A stretch of 64,000 nt of DNA from Syncephalis plumigaleata (GCA_025201365.1 JAIXMF010000021.1:1-64000), one strand, 5' to 3'; counted from the stretch's first letter, positions 36,014-48,619 are shown. A program made the numbers and translations. Notes: generated by a model not told the origin, from the sequence alone.

Positions 36014-37699
36014 ATGAAAGATCAAGTTCGTCTGTTCGAAGTGGGAAAGTACCGTGCAGCAGCCGCGGTAGTAGATGGTATGATATAGCACTACTGGTCG
36101 CACTATTGAAGGGACTATTGATATTTATTATTAATGGCTTACTGTTGTTATTACTACTACTGCTGTTGCTCAATGTAGCGGCGTTAAAGCAATTATTGCC
36201 ACTGGTACAGCCAGGTATCAGCGTGTTGTCGTTGTGCCAGGCGGGAGATCAAGCTATCGAACAACTGGTGGGTGAGCCAGCTATGATGGTCATTATTTGA
36301 TTGAGCCATTGACCGCGATATAAAATATGAATAGACAGCGGGTGTGCATCGCAAGGTGAAGCGTGCCGATAAAGGAGTGGCATGGCCGACGTGTATCTCG
36401 GTGAACCACGCCGTTCAACATGTGTCACCATTACCCGAGGATACTGACGAGCTGGCCACACAAATACTGGCACCAGGAGACTTGGTTAAGATGTAAGCAT
36501 CATATCATCGCATGCATATATGGATGGTAGTACCTTGGTGACGTACTAATGGAAGATCACTATAGTGATATGGCAGCTCATATCGATGGCCATATCGCCA
36601 CTGCTGCCCATACGACCATCACACCAACAGGCACGTCTGAACCTGTTACGGGTAAGTGTATCAAAGCGGTAGATTGTACTGGATATAGCATTAGCATTAG
36701 CATGTAACTCACTATGGACATTAAGGTGCATTGGCTGATGTAGTATGCGCGGCCTATTACGGAGCAGAGGCAGCACTACGTTACATTCGACCGGGTCAAT
36801 CGGCAAGTAGGATGAGTCGTGATGGCTATGAATAGTTTAGCTTAGCTAACTGCCATGTATATGCATACAGAGTAAAGCCGTTATTGACGCAATTCGTCAA
36901 GTGGCCGACAGCTTCCAGTGTCAGCCTGTCGAGGGAACGGCGTCACACCACTTGCAGCGTTATGTGTTTAATGATGGACAGAATGTAAGACATCGACATC
37001 GACATCGACATCGAATCTGCGTGTACTGGCTATCGTGCTAATGTTTTCCTATGACAGATTATTCCGAATTACGTTGAAGCCGAGAATGAAGTGCACGAGT
37101 TTGAATTCGAGCCGGATCACGTTTACTCGATTAACATTGTAATGAGCACGGGCCAGGGACGTGTACGTGAGCATCCAATGAAGACAGGCATCTACCAGCG
37201 TAACTTGAATAGCAATTACCACTTGCGCCTCAAGTCGTCACGGTCCTTGTACACGCATGTGTCGCAGAATTATCCGGTGTTTCCGTTTGCTTACCGGTGA
37301 GTGTGCCATTTGCTAAACGATTAATACAAACAACGAGGTTAATGCAATGCCGTCTAGTACTATCGAGGATGTCCAACTGAAGGCTGGTCTTAACGAATGT
37401 CTAAACCACAACCTGCTAATGCCATTTACTGCGCTGTGTGAACGATCAGGTAGGTTGGCTCACGGTGTAGATTATAAGTGTAGCTCACTGGCAGATGTAT
37501 CATTCCAGGTGGAATGGTAGCTCAGTTTAAGCTGACTGTCGTGTGCACATTGGACGGGCCCTTACGGTTAACCACGAGTGCGCATCCATTACCGTACGTG
37601 CACTCAACGTGGAGTTTGGACAATTTACCCGAGTTGGCTACACTGATACAAGTACCCGTTGCGGAAGCGAGGAAGGAGTCGGCTGATCAGTCTCGATAG
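36014..37699 (+). CDS. PA2G4/EBP1-like protein, copy C
   Basis: Same exon structure as copies A and B, including the GC-AG intron (CAATCGGCAAGTAGGATG). Intron 1 is 12 nt shorter through loss of TTG/TTA triplets. The last exon has a small deletion (CAGTCTCGATAG against CAGTCGCTGATAGGC in copy A), which replaces the last dozen residues by SR and a stop at 37699. The C-terminal tail of EBP1 is basic and not part of the fold, so the product is probably still stable. Divergent from the complete JIP5. Confidence 0.85.
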
Positions 37700-38873
37700 G
37701 AGACACGACAATGGACATGGACCTCTAGCATTATACGCACCAGTTATTCTATTATTAAATTGCTGTCACTACCGTGTTATCAGCATGGTATCTGATTACT
37801 TACTTGAGTGTATTTAACTTTAAACATAAAGCTAAAATGGTCCTATTGGTATAATTTGCAAGTGTTATTCCTGTAGTATTAACATGCTGGATGGCGTTGC
37901 GCATAGTACCAATGTAGCAGAATTGTAGTATCAGACTAACAGTTTAAAACGGCGAAAGGTTACAACTCCGAGATTGTGTTACGGTGTGTTAGCTAGGAGC
38001 AACATAATTTGCGATGAGAGTGTTTACACCGCACGTGCATCTACTTGCTCGTGCAAGTAATAGGATTATGTTTTGGTTTACGGGGTATTCGTGGCCTTAT
38101 CGAGTGCTTAGGCCTTACGAGTATAACATTCTAATTGCAGGGCAACCGAGCTTTAGATACTACTGCTTGACAGCTCACGAGTACGCTTCGTGCCTATAAA
38201 CCAACATTAGGATTGACATTGCCGTCATCAGTCGACGCCATCATCTTGTAGTCGTCCTCTTACGGTTGAGTACAGTATACTTAGCTTTATATGAGTCTAG
38301 TCATTGTTGAACAAAGTCGCATCGTTTATTGATTTAGTCTAATACAATCCTATCCAAAGGGGTAAATCAACAGGTATATACTACAGATGGCTATTACCAT
38401 TAGCAATCATACCTTTGGTGGCAAGCTGATGTTTCTGTAAAGATGAAATTGTTTGAAATACAATATAACTTGCCACAAAAACATCACACTATAGTGTTTC
38501 TGTCAAGAATGACGGCAACGTATCTTTATACCAAGGGTTAATACATTGTATCATAAGAAACGACCTTACCGATTAATACTGATACACGTCGCCTAAGCAG
38601 TTTCATCAATGGAAGTCTCGGCAATTAACTAATTGCCACATATGGATAACTAGCAGAATAATGTAACATCCGTTAGCCATGTGCGATTTGTTCGCCAATA
38701 TCCTTAAACCCAACCTGCCTATATAATGGCGCAGACGAAAAGGAGATTTATCCAAATAATTTGCAACCTACGCACTACACGCACTACACGCACTATTCCT
38801 CGTTATTACCTACGATTTCTTACCAGATAGTCACTTCAGCAGGTCTCAAGTTCACTATCCAAGAATTATCACC
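37700..38873. other. Duplicated spacer, copy C
   Basis: Counterpart of 1982-3143. Contains the fungalysin TATA element (TATATAA at 38720-38726, about 150 bp before the ATG). No other gene seen. Confidence 0.55.
38720..38726 (+). promoter_or_regulatory. TATA box of fungalysin copy C
   Basis: TATATAA in the conserved GCCTATATAATGGCGCA context, at nearly the same distance to the start codon as in copy A. Confidence 0.5.
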
Positions 38874-40904
38874 ATGCATCTTAAGACCATTATCTTATTA
38901 TTGGGTGCTATCAATGCACTTAATGTTGCCGCCCAGACTACTCAGGTAGCAACGCCGATCGTCACAGGACCTACTATGGGAAAACCGTTACCAGCGACAA
39001 ACGTTCCATTATCACCTACCAGCAAAGCTGATTCATTAGATAGAAGAATAGAACCAATGTCCATTACTCCAGTAGCGGTCTTTGCAACCATCGTTAATTC
39101 ACCTGAACTCGCGAAAATCAGTGCATCATTGGCAAGTCCCGGAAATCCAGGCGTTGCAGCTCGTAATCTAGTTACAAAGCATCTAGGAGTCACAGGCGCT
39201 GTTGTCGAAACAGAATATGTATCAGCTCTCACTAAAACCACGCACGTATACTTCAAGCAATACATTAACGATATTGAAGTCACTAATGGTGACATTGGCG
39301 TGACCGTGGCTGACACTGGACTTATCGTGACCTACAGCGATGTCTCCTATAAGGCAAGCGGGCCAAACAAGGGTACATTAACACCATGGCCACAATCCAC
39401 ACCCCAACAAATGCAAGCAGCACAGCTGGTTTTACTTAGTACAGTGGCCCAACATCTAGGCTTGCCAGTATCACCGCCACCCGCCAATCTCGCTATTGAA
39501 CCACAGAGGAGAGCTGATAAGTCGGCTTCTTTCGTAATAAAGAATGTCCCCTATGCAGCGAAGCCCATCGTCACTAGGCAGGTATACATAATCAACGAGG
39601 AACGTAATGCTATTCCAGCATGGCAAGTAGATGTACAATATAAATTCCACCGACTTATCATACACGTTACAGCCGATGGTAAAGCCGTCTTGGCACTTGC
39701 CGATGGACTATTCTCAGCCACCTACGGCGCTGTTCCTCTTGGATATTCCGATGTTAAAAGTTCAGGAGCTCTTTTACCTTATGAAAATCCACATGATCCA
39801 AGAGTATCGCCTAATGGTTGGCATTGGCTGAATGGTCGTATAACACAGACAACCGAAGGTAGCAATGCCAAAGTAGGAATTAAAGAAGGCGCAGTGGAAG
39901 GGCAAATTAGAACAATAAGCCATCCTAGCAACGACTACATTTATGATTTTAATCCCAAGGGATCAATTCAAGCCAACGAAAGAGCAGCTGTGTCTAATGC
40001 CTTTTATCTCGTAAATACAATGCACGACATAAATGCAAACTACGGATTCGGTCCAATGGCTGGCAACTTTGAAAGCGGCACTGGTACCCATCCTGGCGGA
40101 ACGCCTAAAAATGATCGTATCGTGGTTACACTACAGGATCCTGACTTTAAAAACAATGTCATGTTTTTTCCAGCACCGTACGGCATGCCATCCGAAATAC
40201 GTGTTGGACTATATAACAACGGAGGCACGCTATACGATTTCGCTTTTGACAATGATATGATGATACATGAGATCACACATGGCACAACCTACCGACTTGT
40301 AGGTGGATATAGGAAAAAGAATTGCCTAACAGAAAAAGTAGGTATAGGTATGGCTGAAGGCTACAGTGATTTCGTTGCACTGTGGGTACGCTTCGCCAAA
40401 GCTGATAAGGACAAGCAGGTTGATTTGTACTTTGGAACATATACCAAACCGGGGGGCCATCGATTGTATCCTTTCAGTCCCGATAAGAAGAAGAATCCGC
40501 TAACTGCCAACGCGCTCAACGGCTTGACCTACCCAGAAGAACATGACATGGGCAATTTGTGGGGCAACATGCTATACCAGGTTTATTTGAACTTGAAAAA
40601 GAAATTACCAGTTACGACTGAGTTCAGAACACCTCAACTTGACAAGAGCAATACGCTTGTCATGTTTATGGTAATGTTCAGCTTAACTTCATTACCCTGC
40701 AATCCAACATTCGTTGATGGACGTGATGCACTTTTGGCCGCAGAACATATTATCACCAAAGGAGCATATTACTGTGAAGTGTATGCCGCATTTGCCAAGT
40801 ATGAGCTTGGTGAGGGAGCTGGTAAACAGGACTTCCTTGGCCGCATCACCACAAGCAATAAGCTACCAGCTGTATGCGCAAATAGGGCCGATCTGATGGT
40901 TTAA
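38874..40904 (+). CDS. Secreted M36 metallopeptidase (fungalysin), copy C
   Basis: A single exon of 676 residues. Signal peptide MHLKTIILLLGAINALNVAA, FTP/PepSY-type propeptide, catalytic domain with HEITH (His465, His469) and Glu495 in AEGYSDF, again 30 residues after the first His. The frame is intact. Compared with copy A, the propeptide and surface loops differ strongly (for instance TTQVATPIVTGPTMG after the leader and a loop with GIKEGAVEGQIR), while some blocks are identical. One is the stretch around SPPPANLAIEPQRRADK. Such patches suggest gene conversion between copies. Secreted, activated by removal of the propeptide. Confidence 0.93.
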   Translation: MHLKTIILLLGAINALNVAAQTTQVATPIVTGPTMGKPLPATNVPLSPTSKADSLDRRIEPMSITPVAVFATIVNSPELAKISASLASPGNPGVAARNLVTKHLGVTGAVVETEYVSALTKTTHVYFKQYINDIEVTNGDIGVTVADTGLIVTYSDVSYKASGPNKGTLTPWPQSTPQQMQAAQLVLLSTVAQHLGLPVSPPPANLAIEPQRRADKSASFVIKNVPYAAKPIVTRQVYIINEERNAIPAWQVDVQYKFHRLIIHVTADGKAVLALADGLFSATYGAVPLGYSDVKSSGALLPYENPHDPRVSPNGWHWLNGRITQTTEGSNAKVGIKEGAVEGQIRTISHPSNDYIYDFNPKGSIQANERAAVSNAFYLVNTMHDINANYGFGPMAGNFESGTGTHPGGTPKNDRIVVTLQDPDFKNNVMFFPAPYGMPSEIRVGLYNNGGTLYDFAFDNDMMIHEITHGTTYRLVGGYRKKNCLTEKVGIGMAEGYSDFVALWVRFAKADKDKQVDLYFGTYTKPGGHRLYPFSPDKKKNPLTANALNGLTYPEEHDMGNLWGNMLYQVYLNLKKKLPVTTEFRTPQLDKSNTLVMFMVMFSLTSLPCNPTFVDGRDALLAAEHIITKGAYYCEVYAAFAKYELGEGAGKQDFLGRITTSNKLPAVCANRADLMV

Positions 40905-41417
40905 GTGCTGGTTCACTGCACATAATCAGCGTTAGTATGCGTGTTAATGTGAACATGAACTAAATAATAAGCTACTAATAATCTAGTGCTTTACCCCAAT
41001 AATAATCATAGAGCATTCAGAAATGAAATCAGATTATTAGCCAATTATATCATTAACAATGTAAATAAAATGACTTATTCTGCTGATACTATTCCTGAAG
41101 TCGGATAGGCATGGATGTTTATTAAAGTAGCAAACGTTTACTCTTTCACTTCAAGGTTCTACCTCCTGATTAACGCCGTTAACCTTTTGTTTTTACGAAT
41201 AAATAATAGCTATGATGATAAGGCTTACGTGTTTAGATGTGGAAGTGATAACCCTCAACTGCAAGGACCATGACAACTACTCAATAATAATGATAGCAAT
41301 GCGATAATGGTGTTAACTATTATGTAAATCGATTTACTAATAAACAGTAAAAAAGGTTTACAGCGCAAATTGGTTAAAGTTCTTTATTTTACATTATTTG
41401 TTTAGACATTTGTTGAC

Positions 41418-42852
41418 ATGGAAGAGACGCCCGATTACTTTGCCATCTTAGAGGTGTCAACGGACGCCGATGAGCGTGCCATTCGACGTGCCTATCGTAG
41501 TAAAGCGTTACGCTATCATCCAGATAAGAATCCAAATGATCGAACAGCAGGTAAGTGTGAATTCAGTGAAATATACGTGGTACACGCTACGTATGCTCAA
41601 CTAAGTGTTATAACAGTGGAAACGCGTGCTATAACTCACGCTGAATGTCGTGTTATTAGCGGATATCTTTTTGAAATTGACCAAGGCGTATGAGGCGTTA
41701 ACGGATCCGGAGGCACGTCGCAAGCATTTGAGTATTCATGCGACTCGTCTCAAGAAAACGCAGCGCACCGCTGCTATGGATTCAGAGCGACAACGTATGA
41801 AACGAGGTAAGTTTTGGACGTAGAGAAATGGGCGAACATAAAGGGAATGATATGCTAATCTATTTGCTAATTTATTAGAGCTTGAGGAGCGTGAACAGGA
41901 TGCGAAACGTCAAAAGACGAGATGCAACAAGAGGAAGTACGTCTATGGTCTGAAGTAAGTGATAACGATGTTGATCGCCGTGTTGCAGTACCTCATCTAT
42001 CATATCATTTATTTGCGTGTACTAGATTGAAAGACTACGAGCTGATGCCGCTAAATTGGAGAAAGATCAACGTGAACGAGAAGAGCTGGCGCGAATGGCG
42101 AGCATGGATGCGACAGCATTACAGGAGAAGGATGCCGCCACCAGTAAGTGTCGATGAGCGAATAATGCCACTATTATTATTACCATTGCTAATAAGATTA
42201 TGTTAAAAGATACTGATGCCACGCTTAAAGTGCGTTGTAAATCAAAGAAGGAAACACTAACAGAAGAGCAGTTAACGAAGCTGTTCAGCGTTTACGGTGA
42301 ATTGGAACATGTATTGATATCGAGTAAAGCATCGAAAAAGAAGAGTGCTCTAGTTGCGTTTAAAACAGTTGCTGGTGCGGTAAGTGTTCATGACCATGCA
42401 TTACTTAGTTTTATGTATGTATGTATGTATGTTAATCCCGTATACTATCGTTGTAGCATGCCGCGATGATCAAAGCAGATTTACCTGGATCACCATTGGC
42501 GGCATTCTCATTGAGTTGGGCAGGTGGTGAGGAACCAGCATTGGTACGGCAATTAAACGAAGCGTCTGTACTTGCCGATACATCCAAGAAATCAACCGAG
42601 TCTACACGTCCCGCTATTAAGGTAAGCATATATGTATACGTGCAAGGGATAAGCTAGATCTTAATTGAAACCCACTTGAATAACAATACCACATTACATT
42701 TACAGGCATTTTCCTTCAAACCAGCAGCAGTTAAACTATCGGCAAACGACTATGAGTCATTGACATTAATGCGTATGCGACAAGCAGAACGTAAACGACT
42801 AGAAGCAGAAATAAGACAGCAAGAGGATGCGGAAGAGGAAAGCAATGAATGA
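41418..42852 (+). CDS. DnaJ-domain spliceosomal protein, DNAJC17/Cwf23-like
   Basis: Multi-exon gene. The J domain is at the N-terminus: YFAILEVSTDADERAIRRAYR and RYHPDKNP with the HPD triad, continuing in FLKLTKAYEALTDPEARR. A charged coiled coil follows (ELEEREQDAKRQK, then IERLRADAAKLEKDQ). Next is an RRM-like domain (ATLKVRCKSK, LFSVYGELEHVLISS, KSALVAFKTVAGA) and a basic end (LTLMRMRQAERKRLEAE). This order is that of DNAJC17 and yeast/fission-yeast Cwc23/Cwf23, co-chaperones of the spliceosome. The frame slips in the coiled coil at 41911-41915 (CAAAAGACGAG); one more A would give KDEMQQEEVRLW and restore the exon. Starts just outside the copy C edge. Confidence 0.83.
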
Positions 42853-45072
42853 CATACAACAATAGGACAATAATATAATTAAGGCAAACCCATTTTATTA
42901 TTATAAAAAATAAATAAATAATCTTGTATGAAAACGTATACTACTAACTAAACAACATAAGCAACCAATGAATATGATTAGTAAACATACTACTATAGAA
43001 AATGATAGCCGCACACACACACATATACAGCAGCCCATGACTACAATATAAATCGATGTGTGTGTGTATGTGATAAGAGGAAGGATATTCAGAAAATGCC
43101 AAACAGGCCTTTGAATCATGATGTATATTTGTTTATCATAAGACCGTCGTGAATAAAAGACTCATCATTGTAACCTCAATCTATCGATCAACATACACAC
43201 ACACACGTCATGTAGTTTCTATTATGCTACTTACCCTTATTACCAATATTGATCCAGTAATAATAGTGCTGCTGTTGCTGTGACTTGTACGTCTCTAACG
43301 AGAGTATGTATTGCTCTGAATCAATGAATAGAATAACAATAACAACAGTGCAAGATTAGTATAAAGCTAGTGATAGCCTATGCTTTAGAATAAACATATG
43401 CACAATACATCAGACAAAATGCTGTCTACAATAACTGTAGATATATGCTTGTCAAATAAATAACATCATTTGCATAATTCACAAGAGGAGTATTCATATA
43501 CGCAGGATTAAGTATACCTACCAAATAAAGATGACTTGCTACCATTACTACAACGGCGATGATATGTAGTAGTATACCGCCATGAAATATATCTATTACA
43601 ACAATGCACATATACATGTTAGTCATACATTCAAAGAGTAGTGCAATTGTATGAGAATATTGCATATTCTTCATAAATAGGATCAGGTGTTTGCATGAAT
43701 GTAAAAATAAAAATGGAGTAATCATTGAGAAGCTCAAATCAGACTCGTCATCTAAGGGCTCATCATATCCAAGAAAGAAAGAAGGAAAGAAAGAAAGGGA
43801 TATTGTGTAGTAGTACACTTACCATTTAGCTTGATCCTATATGAAAACTAAGACATTAAGAAGCATAGTATTGGTAGAAAAGAGATGAGCAATCTATAGA
43901 GATGCAATAAGAGTGTTAGCATACATTCATATTTACTATATCGTTTATTAACGAATAGCAGAGTAACATTAATCATATAAGATTAATAGGTTGAATCAGG
44001 TGCCGCCGAAATGTCAAAGTGTGGCGACAAACACGTTTAGCATCACTTTATTCAGTGCCCAGTGCTAGAGCATCATTTTCAACACGCTGCCATTCTCAAA
44101 TACCCATATGAATAAGCAATAACTTACCATAATCTCGTCGAATGATCCAACTTGGGAATAGGGCAGGATAGAATAGTGGATACAGTAGACTTGCCATCTA
44201 TACATACATAATAAGAATATTGTAGTAATTGAGAAATAAGACAAAATAACTATATCAAAATGCCTATTCGCAATAGTCACTTGTTATAGTGAATATATAT
44301 ATCATCAGTTATCAGCCGCAATCATATCCTCATAACAATTTCGGACGGTAATTCCAACATAGATTGATAAATCATCATGTGATATATACACACACGCTAT
44401 AACTAGTGACAGCAGACGACAAACGCTATTCGTTAACTTACATTATGGTACATCCACAGACGACAACGACAACGACAGTCAAGTACGACAAGTTTATTAT
44501 CCTTGCATTAAGCACTGTATTACCAAAGAAAGATCAATATTAGTAAGAGTTAGATGACAATCAATTCTACTCAATAGTATTATATGTGCCAATTTGATTG
44601 CTCAGTAAAAAAGAGATAATCAAGAGACAGATGAATGTCCATCAGATACTCTAGTTTGAAATGTATTTTAATCATCGTAGCGATCAATATTGACAACATA
44701 ATAATACAAGCATGCGTAATAGACCTACCATAACATATCCACTAGTAGTAGAGGAGAAACATGGCAAGTATGATAAGGGTAGAGTACAAGTAAAAGATGA
44801 ACCAAATCAAATAGTGCGATAGAAAGGAGAAAGAAGTGTCATAGGAATAAAGAAGAAAAAAAAGCAAATTTTCACCTATTTATTACATATTACAAGGTAA
44901 GGGTGACACCCATGCTTTACCATTTATTTAGAAGTAGCTGTTACTACTATTGATTTATAACTATACAAAAAACATCATGTTCTTTATGGCATTCGATGAT
45001 GTAACTGTTTGTCCGTACAAGCACGCGCAATAAAAAGATGGGCATGTATATAGTCACCGGTGTATTGGCCAG
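42853..45072 (-). other. Unidentified membrane-protein exons
   Basis: Between two clear genes the minus strand shows hydrophobic, splice-flanked pieces. Around 44730-44850: HYLIWFIFYLYS then LIILAMFLL. Around 44450-44515: IINLSYLTVVVVVCG with a GTAAGT donor. Around 44130-44200: ASLLYPLFYPALFPSWIIRRDYG with a GTAAGT donor. Around 43520-43770: an acidic start (PLDDESDLSF) and a long hydrophobic run. They probably form one or two small multi-pass membrane proteins, but no family was recognised and no complete model could be joined. A CA/TG repeat lies at 43010-43070. Confidence 0.35.
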
Positions 45073-46065
45073 TTAGATCATTGATGCTGGTCGTTTAAGT
45101 GGAGTCATTAGTGTTGCGGTACTTCTTGACGTATTAGCTCCATCATCGTCATGATCAAGTTCACGTCGTTGCCATCGACGAAATAGATTGGCACTATGCT
45201 GTTCAATACGATATACTACGCGTAATAAACAGCAGACATTATAGAATAAGATGAATAGTGTCCTCTTAAATTATCGTTATACTTACGATCCCTTTCTGTA
45301 TGATCCATACGAGCGAACATGGTTGTCTGCTCGGCACCCATTCGACCATGAGCATAATCCATTATAATGCCTAAACGTTCACGAAATGTATTTGCTAGTA
45401 ATTTCTGTAGATCCACATCATCGATTCTAGACGCGTATCACCGTTAAGTTAAAGGAGAGTAACAAACAAATGAACATAGCTTGATCATTATTAGTCAAAA
45501 GTGTAATATCCGCTCTTCTTAAAGGATACATATTGGTTAGTTTAGCGCCAAATAGATAGTAATACGGTCCTAGTCGGTGTAGATCGATATTGGTCGTTGA
45601 TGCCTTCATACTACTACGGATGGAAGTGCCGTATGCTTTAGGCATTTCAATACCAACTTGTTCACTGATTGTTATAATAAGCGTATATTTCCGTTAGTTG
45701 TCTATATCCTTAACCAATATATATTTTATATCTATATATATACGCTGTCTACTTACCTCATGGCAAGTATACCCGCCAACCATAAGGGTAATTCTACTTG
45801 CGAACCAATAGGTATCTATACGTAGGTGTAATTGCGTTAGTACTATCCCACTCGTTAGTGAACAACTGCGTATTATAACAACTTCTTACATCCTCGCCTG
45901 GATTATTGTCCAAGAATCCAAGTTGCGTTCCTTCAATGACCATTTCACAAGGAATCCTCTACGCATGTCAGTGCTTCATTAGTAAGTAAGTGGAACTAAC
46001 AGAGAGTAACTTGCAAATACCTGTTGTTCAGACAGAATTCCGTCAATATCATAGTAATCTTCCAT
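45073..46065 (-). CDS. PSF3: GINS complex subunit PSF3
   Basis: Short exons on the minus strand. The N-terminus is YYDIDGILSEQQRIPCE, then GTQLGFLDNNPGEDIPIGSQ, VELPLWLAGILAMS and IEMPKAYGTSIR. Next come IDLHRLGPYYYLFGAKL and a C-terminal helical part (DVDLQKLLANTFRERLG). These match Psf3 of the GINS tetramer, which joins Cdc45 and Mcm2-7 in the CMG replicative helicase. ATG at 46065 is directly followed by the conserved DYYDID. The end is basic and Thr-rich. Lies downstream of UBP6 on the same strand with only about 200 bp between them. Confidence 0.9.
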
Positions 46066-46259
46066 GGTTGTGATAATTAATTTGTTAGAAAAATAAAGGA
46101 GAATAGTATGTTGAAAATGACTACTGCTTAGAATGTAACATTTACATAAAATCATACGCTATCCTCTCTTCTTACAGAGTAGCAATGATAGATTGTCAGC
46201 TAGCTTTATTACTTTATATAATCCATTTTTATATATCATTCTATAGGAATAATCGCTAA

Positions 46260-48619
46260 CTAGGCCAGTTCTCGGGCACGATACATACAAATGTAAGCCA
46301 CATGCCAATCACCTAATGGATCAATCCTATTATTAGTGTATCGATAATGATGATATCTATTGAGTAAACTTACCGCCACCATCCAATTTAAGGATATCCT
46401 CGCTATTAACCACTGACACAGTATCATCGTCAAACTTGAACCAATCATCTAATATATGTATATATATATATATTACAAATTAATACTAATTGACTAGTTA
46501 ATTATGCTGTATATGTGTGTGATTACCTGAACTCTTGCGTCTAACCCAAGCGATATAATGACCCGAGTCGGCTGATCGTCCAATATGCGTTAGAACGGCG
46601 CATAACTCGTACATTCCTGTAGTGCTACAACCAGTATCGGCAATTAGATCAGGATGAGATGCTGCTCTAATAGCTGCAGATGACTGTCCAGGTGAAGGAT
46701 CAGTATCCATTGCATCACCATCAGCATTACCGCCAGCACTCGTGCTACCACTAGCATCGTTGTTTGGTTCTTTGTCTTTCTTCGCGCCAGCCTTTGCCTT
46801 ACGCTAATTGATTATAGTCTAGATTAATACAGGCAGTGTAATGATATTAATTACTCACTGCTGCTAAGGCTCGTTCATCATCGATCTCCCTTAGTTTGTC
46901 ACGTCCACTACGAAGTTTCTCTTGCAATTCAGCCGTGCAAAACTCGTACATATCCAATTCTAATGGGTATTTGACTTTCTATTATCGTTGCAATCATGTA
47001 AGTTACAATGCTATTCACGTATGCTTAAACTATTCATTGTATATCGTACTCTTAAGATCTTGGCCTTGATTTGTTCACTAGTTTTCCAGTAGAAACGCAC
47101 GAAATTGACCGTCAAATAGGATGGTAAACGATTAATACGTGATGTCTTCGTATACATTGCTTGTCTATCAAGGGTTGGCGATAATTTCTCAATCTGCTCC
47201 TCTAGACTCTATAGATACAATGATATCGTAAGTTGATTCGAATTAGTAACAAACGAATAAACTACTAACCTCTTGTATGCCACTGCTCATATAGTTGACA
47301 TCTAATCAAAGTGTAATAAACATAGTTGATATTAGTTGCACATACACCACATATACAAAGAAACACTTACTGCGTGAAATATGACAGGTAAGTCTGATGA
47401 ATTCATCCGTGCTTACAGTTGCTTCTTCCGATTCTGCTTCATTGCACTTTAGCCTATATATATATATATATATTGATTTAGGATTATTAATTTCGTGTCA
47501 ATATAATGATATAAATGACATACGTGCTAATTAATTCACCCGTCATATACTGCTTAATAAACCTTCCGCATTGCTATCAGAGGCACTACTCATACCGGGT
47601 GACGATAACGTATTGCGTAGTGCTGATATAATCACACCCCAGCATTCCTCGGCGTCTTGTTGTGCGTATCCACCACGTTCCATTTGAGCAAATCTTGGAT
47701 ATGCACGACGTAGTGTCTACATTGTTTATTATTATTACAATTTACTTTATAGTTGGACATGCCTCCACTTACTTGCACAAATGGTGTTGGCGCGTAACTC
47801 TCACCCTCAGACTTTAGTCTTTGGAATAAATCCTTTAATCCATTGGTCAATAGACGATCTGAGGCAGGAGCAGCAGCAGCACTACTACCACTTGTTGATC
47901 CACCATATCTACGTGATATAAGTAACATGCTTGCATACAATCGGCTACACAGTTACTTACCCAGATAGTGTTTGACTAAGCTCTGGAATAACATTCAGAC
48001 ATTGCAATGTAGCATTCTAAACATACGTGGAATTAGTGGAAAACTAAAAGATGGATAATAATTACACAAGCAGTGTCATCTCTATTCACTAACCATATAA
48101 CATGTATTTCCTAGATTCTCTAATCCGGTAGGAATATCAAGCTACACCATCATTATGATTAGTAAGCAAATTACTCGATATTGTATATTTATATTATTCG
48201 ATTACTTACTGATTTCGCTACTTGCTTATCATCAAGATCCTCCAAGAATACAACGGGCTTCTCTGGCGCTTTTGGAATCTCGCCAGCCGTGCCCATCATC
48301 ATAAAGATGTGTCCAGGTTTAATATTCAATTTACTAAGGTCGGTATCATTCTATACTATACTTAATACCTCTTGATACATGATTGTCTGCGTATACACGC
48401 GTTGCATTACCTTCATAAGCCCTCCCTTAATCATAATCTTTTGACGATCGGGTTCCACACCGGATAGTGCAAATAGTTGCGCTTTAAACACCATAGCCGG
48501 CTCGTTGACCTCCATGTCAACGTCGAACTTCTTACCACTCCACTTTACAACGACTACAAGTAGTTATTAGGGCATTATAAGGCAAGCCACGAGTGAAACT
48601 TACCAGGAATAGTAGGCAT
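46260..48619 (-). CDS. UBP6: Proteasome-associated deubiquitinase UBP6/USP14
   Basis: Many short exons. An N-terminal ubiquitin-like domain (VVVKWSGKKFDVEVDM, then KAQLFALSGVEPDRQKIMIKG) docks on the 19S proteasome. The catalytic domain follows: Cys box GLENLGNTCYMNATLQCL, QQDAEECWGVIISAL, LPSYLTVNFVRFYWK, and His box SGHYIAWVR followed by DWFKFDDDTVS. The enzyme trims ubiquitin chains at the proteasome. An Ala/Lys-rich linker with DPSPGQSSAA interrupts the domain before the His box. The start exon is only MPTIPG followed by a GTAAGT donor. Catalytic Cys and His are both present. Confidence 0.92.

Larger units (their letters stand above)
35114..41382 (+). repeat. Segmental duplication copy C (direct to A, inverted to B)
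   Basis: About 6.27 kb from inside JIP5 (35114) to about 41382, where similarity to B ends (GCAAATTGGTTAAAGTTCT). Holds the JIP5 5' exons, PA2G4 and an intact fungalysin. Since the rest of JIP5 continues to the left without a break, C is probably the ancestral position of this end. Confidence 0.9.

Noticed and set aside
1-41382. Direct repeats A and C viewed as long terminal repeats of a large mobile element
   Set aside because: The repeats contain ordinary spliced host genes, have no terminal TG...CA or primer site, and the region between them holds only host genes. No gag, reverse transcriptase, integrase, capsid or transposase sequence was recognised.
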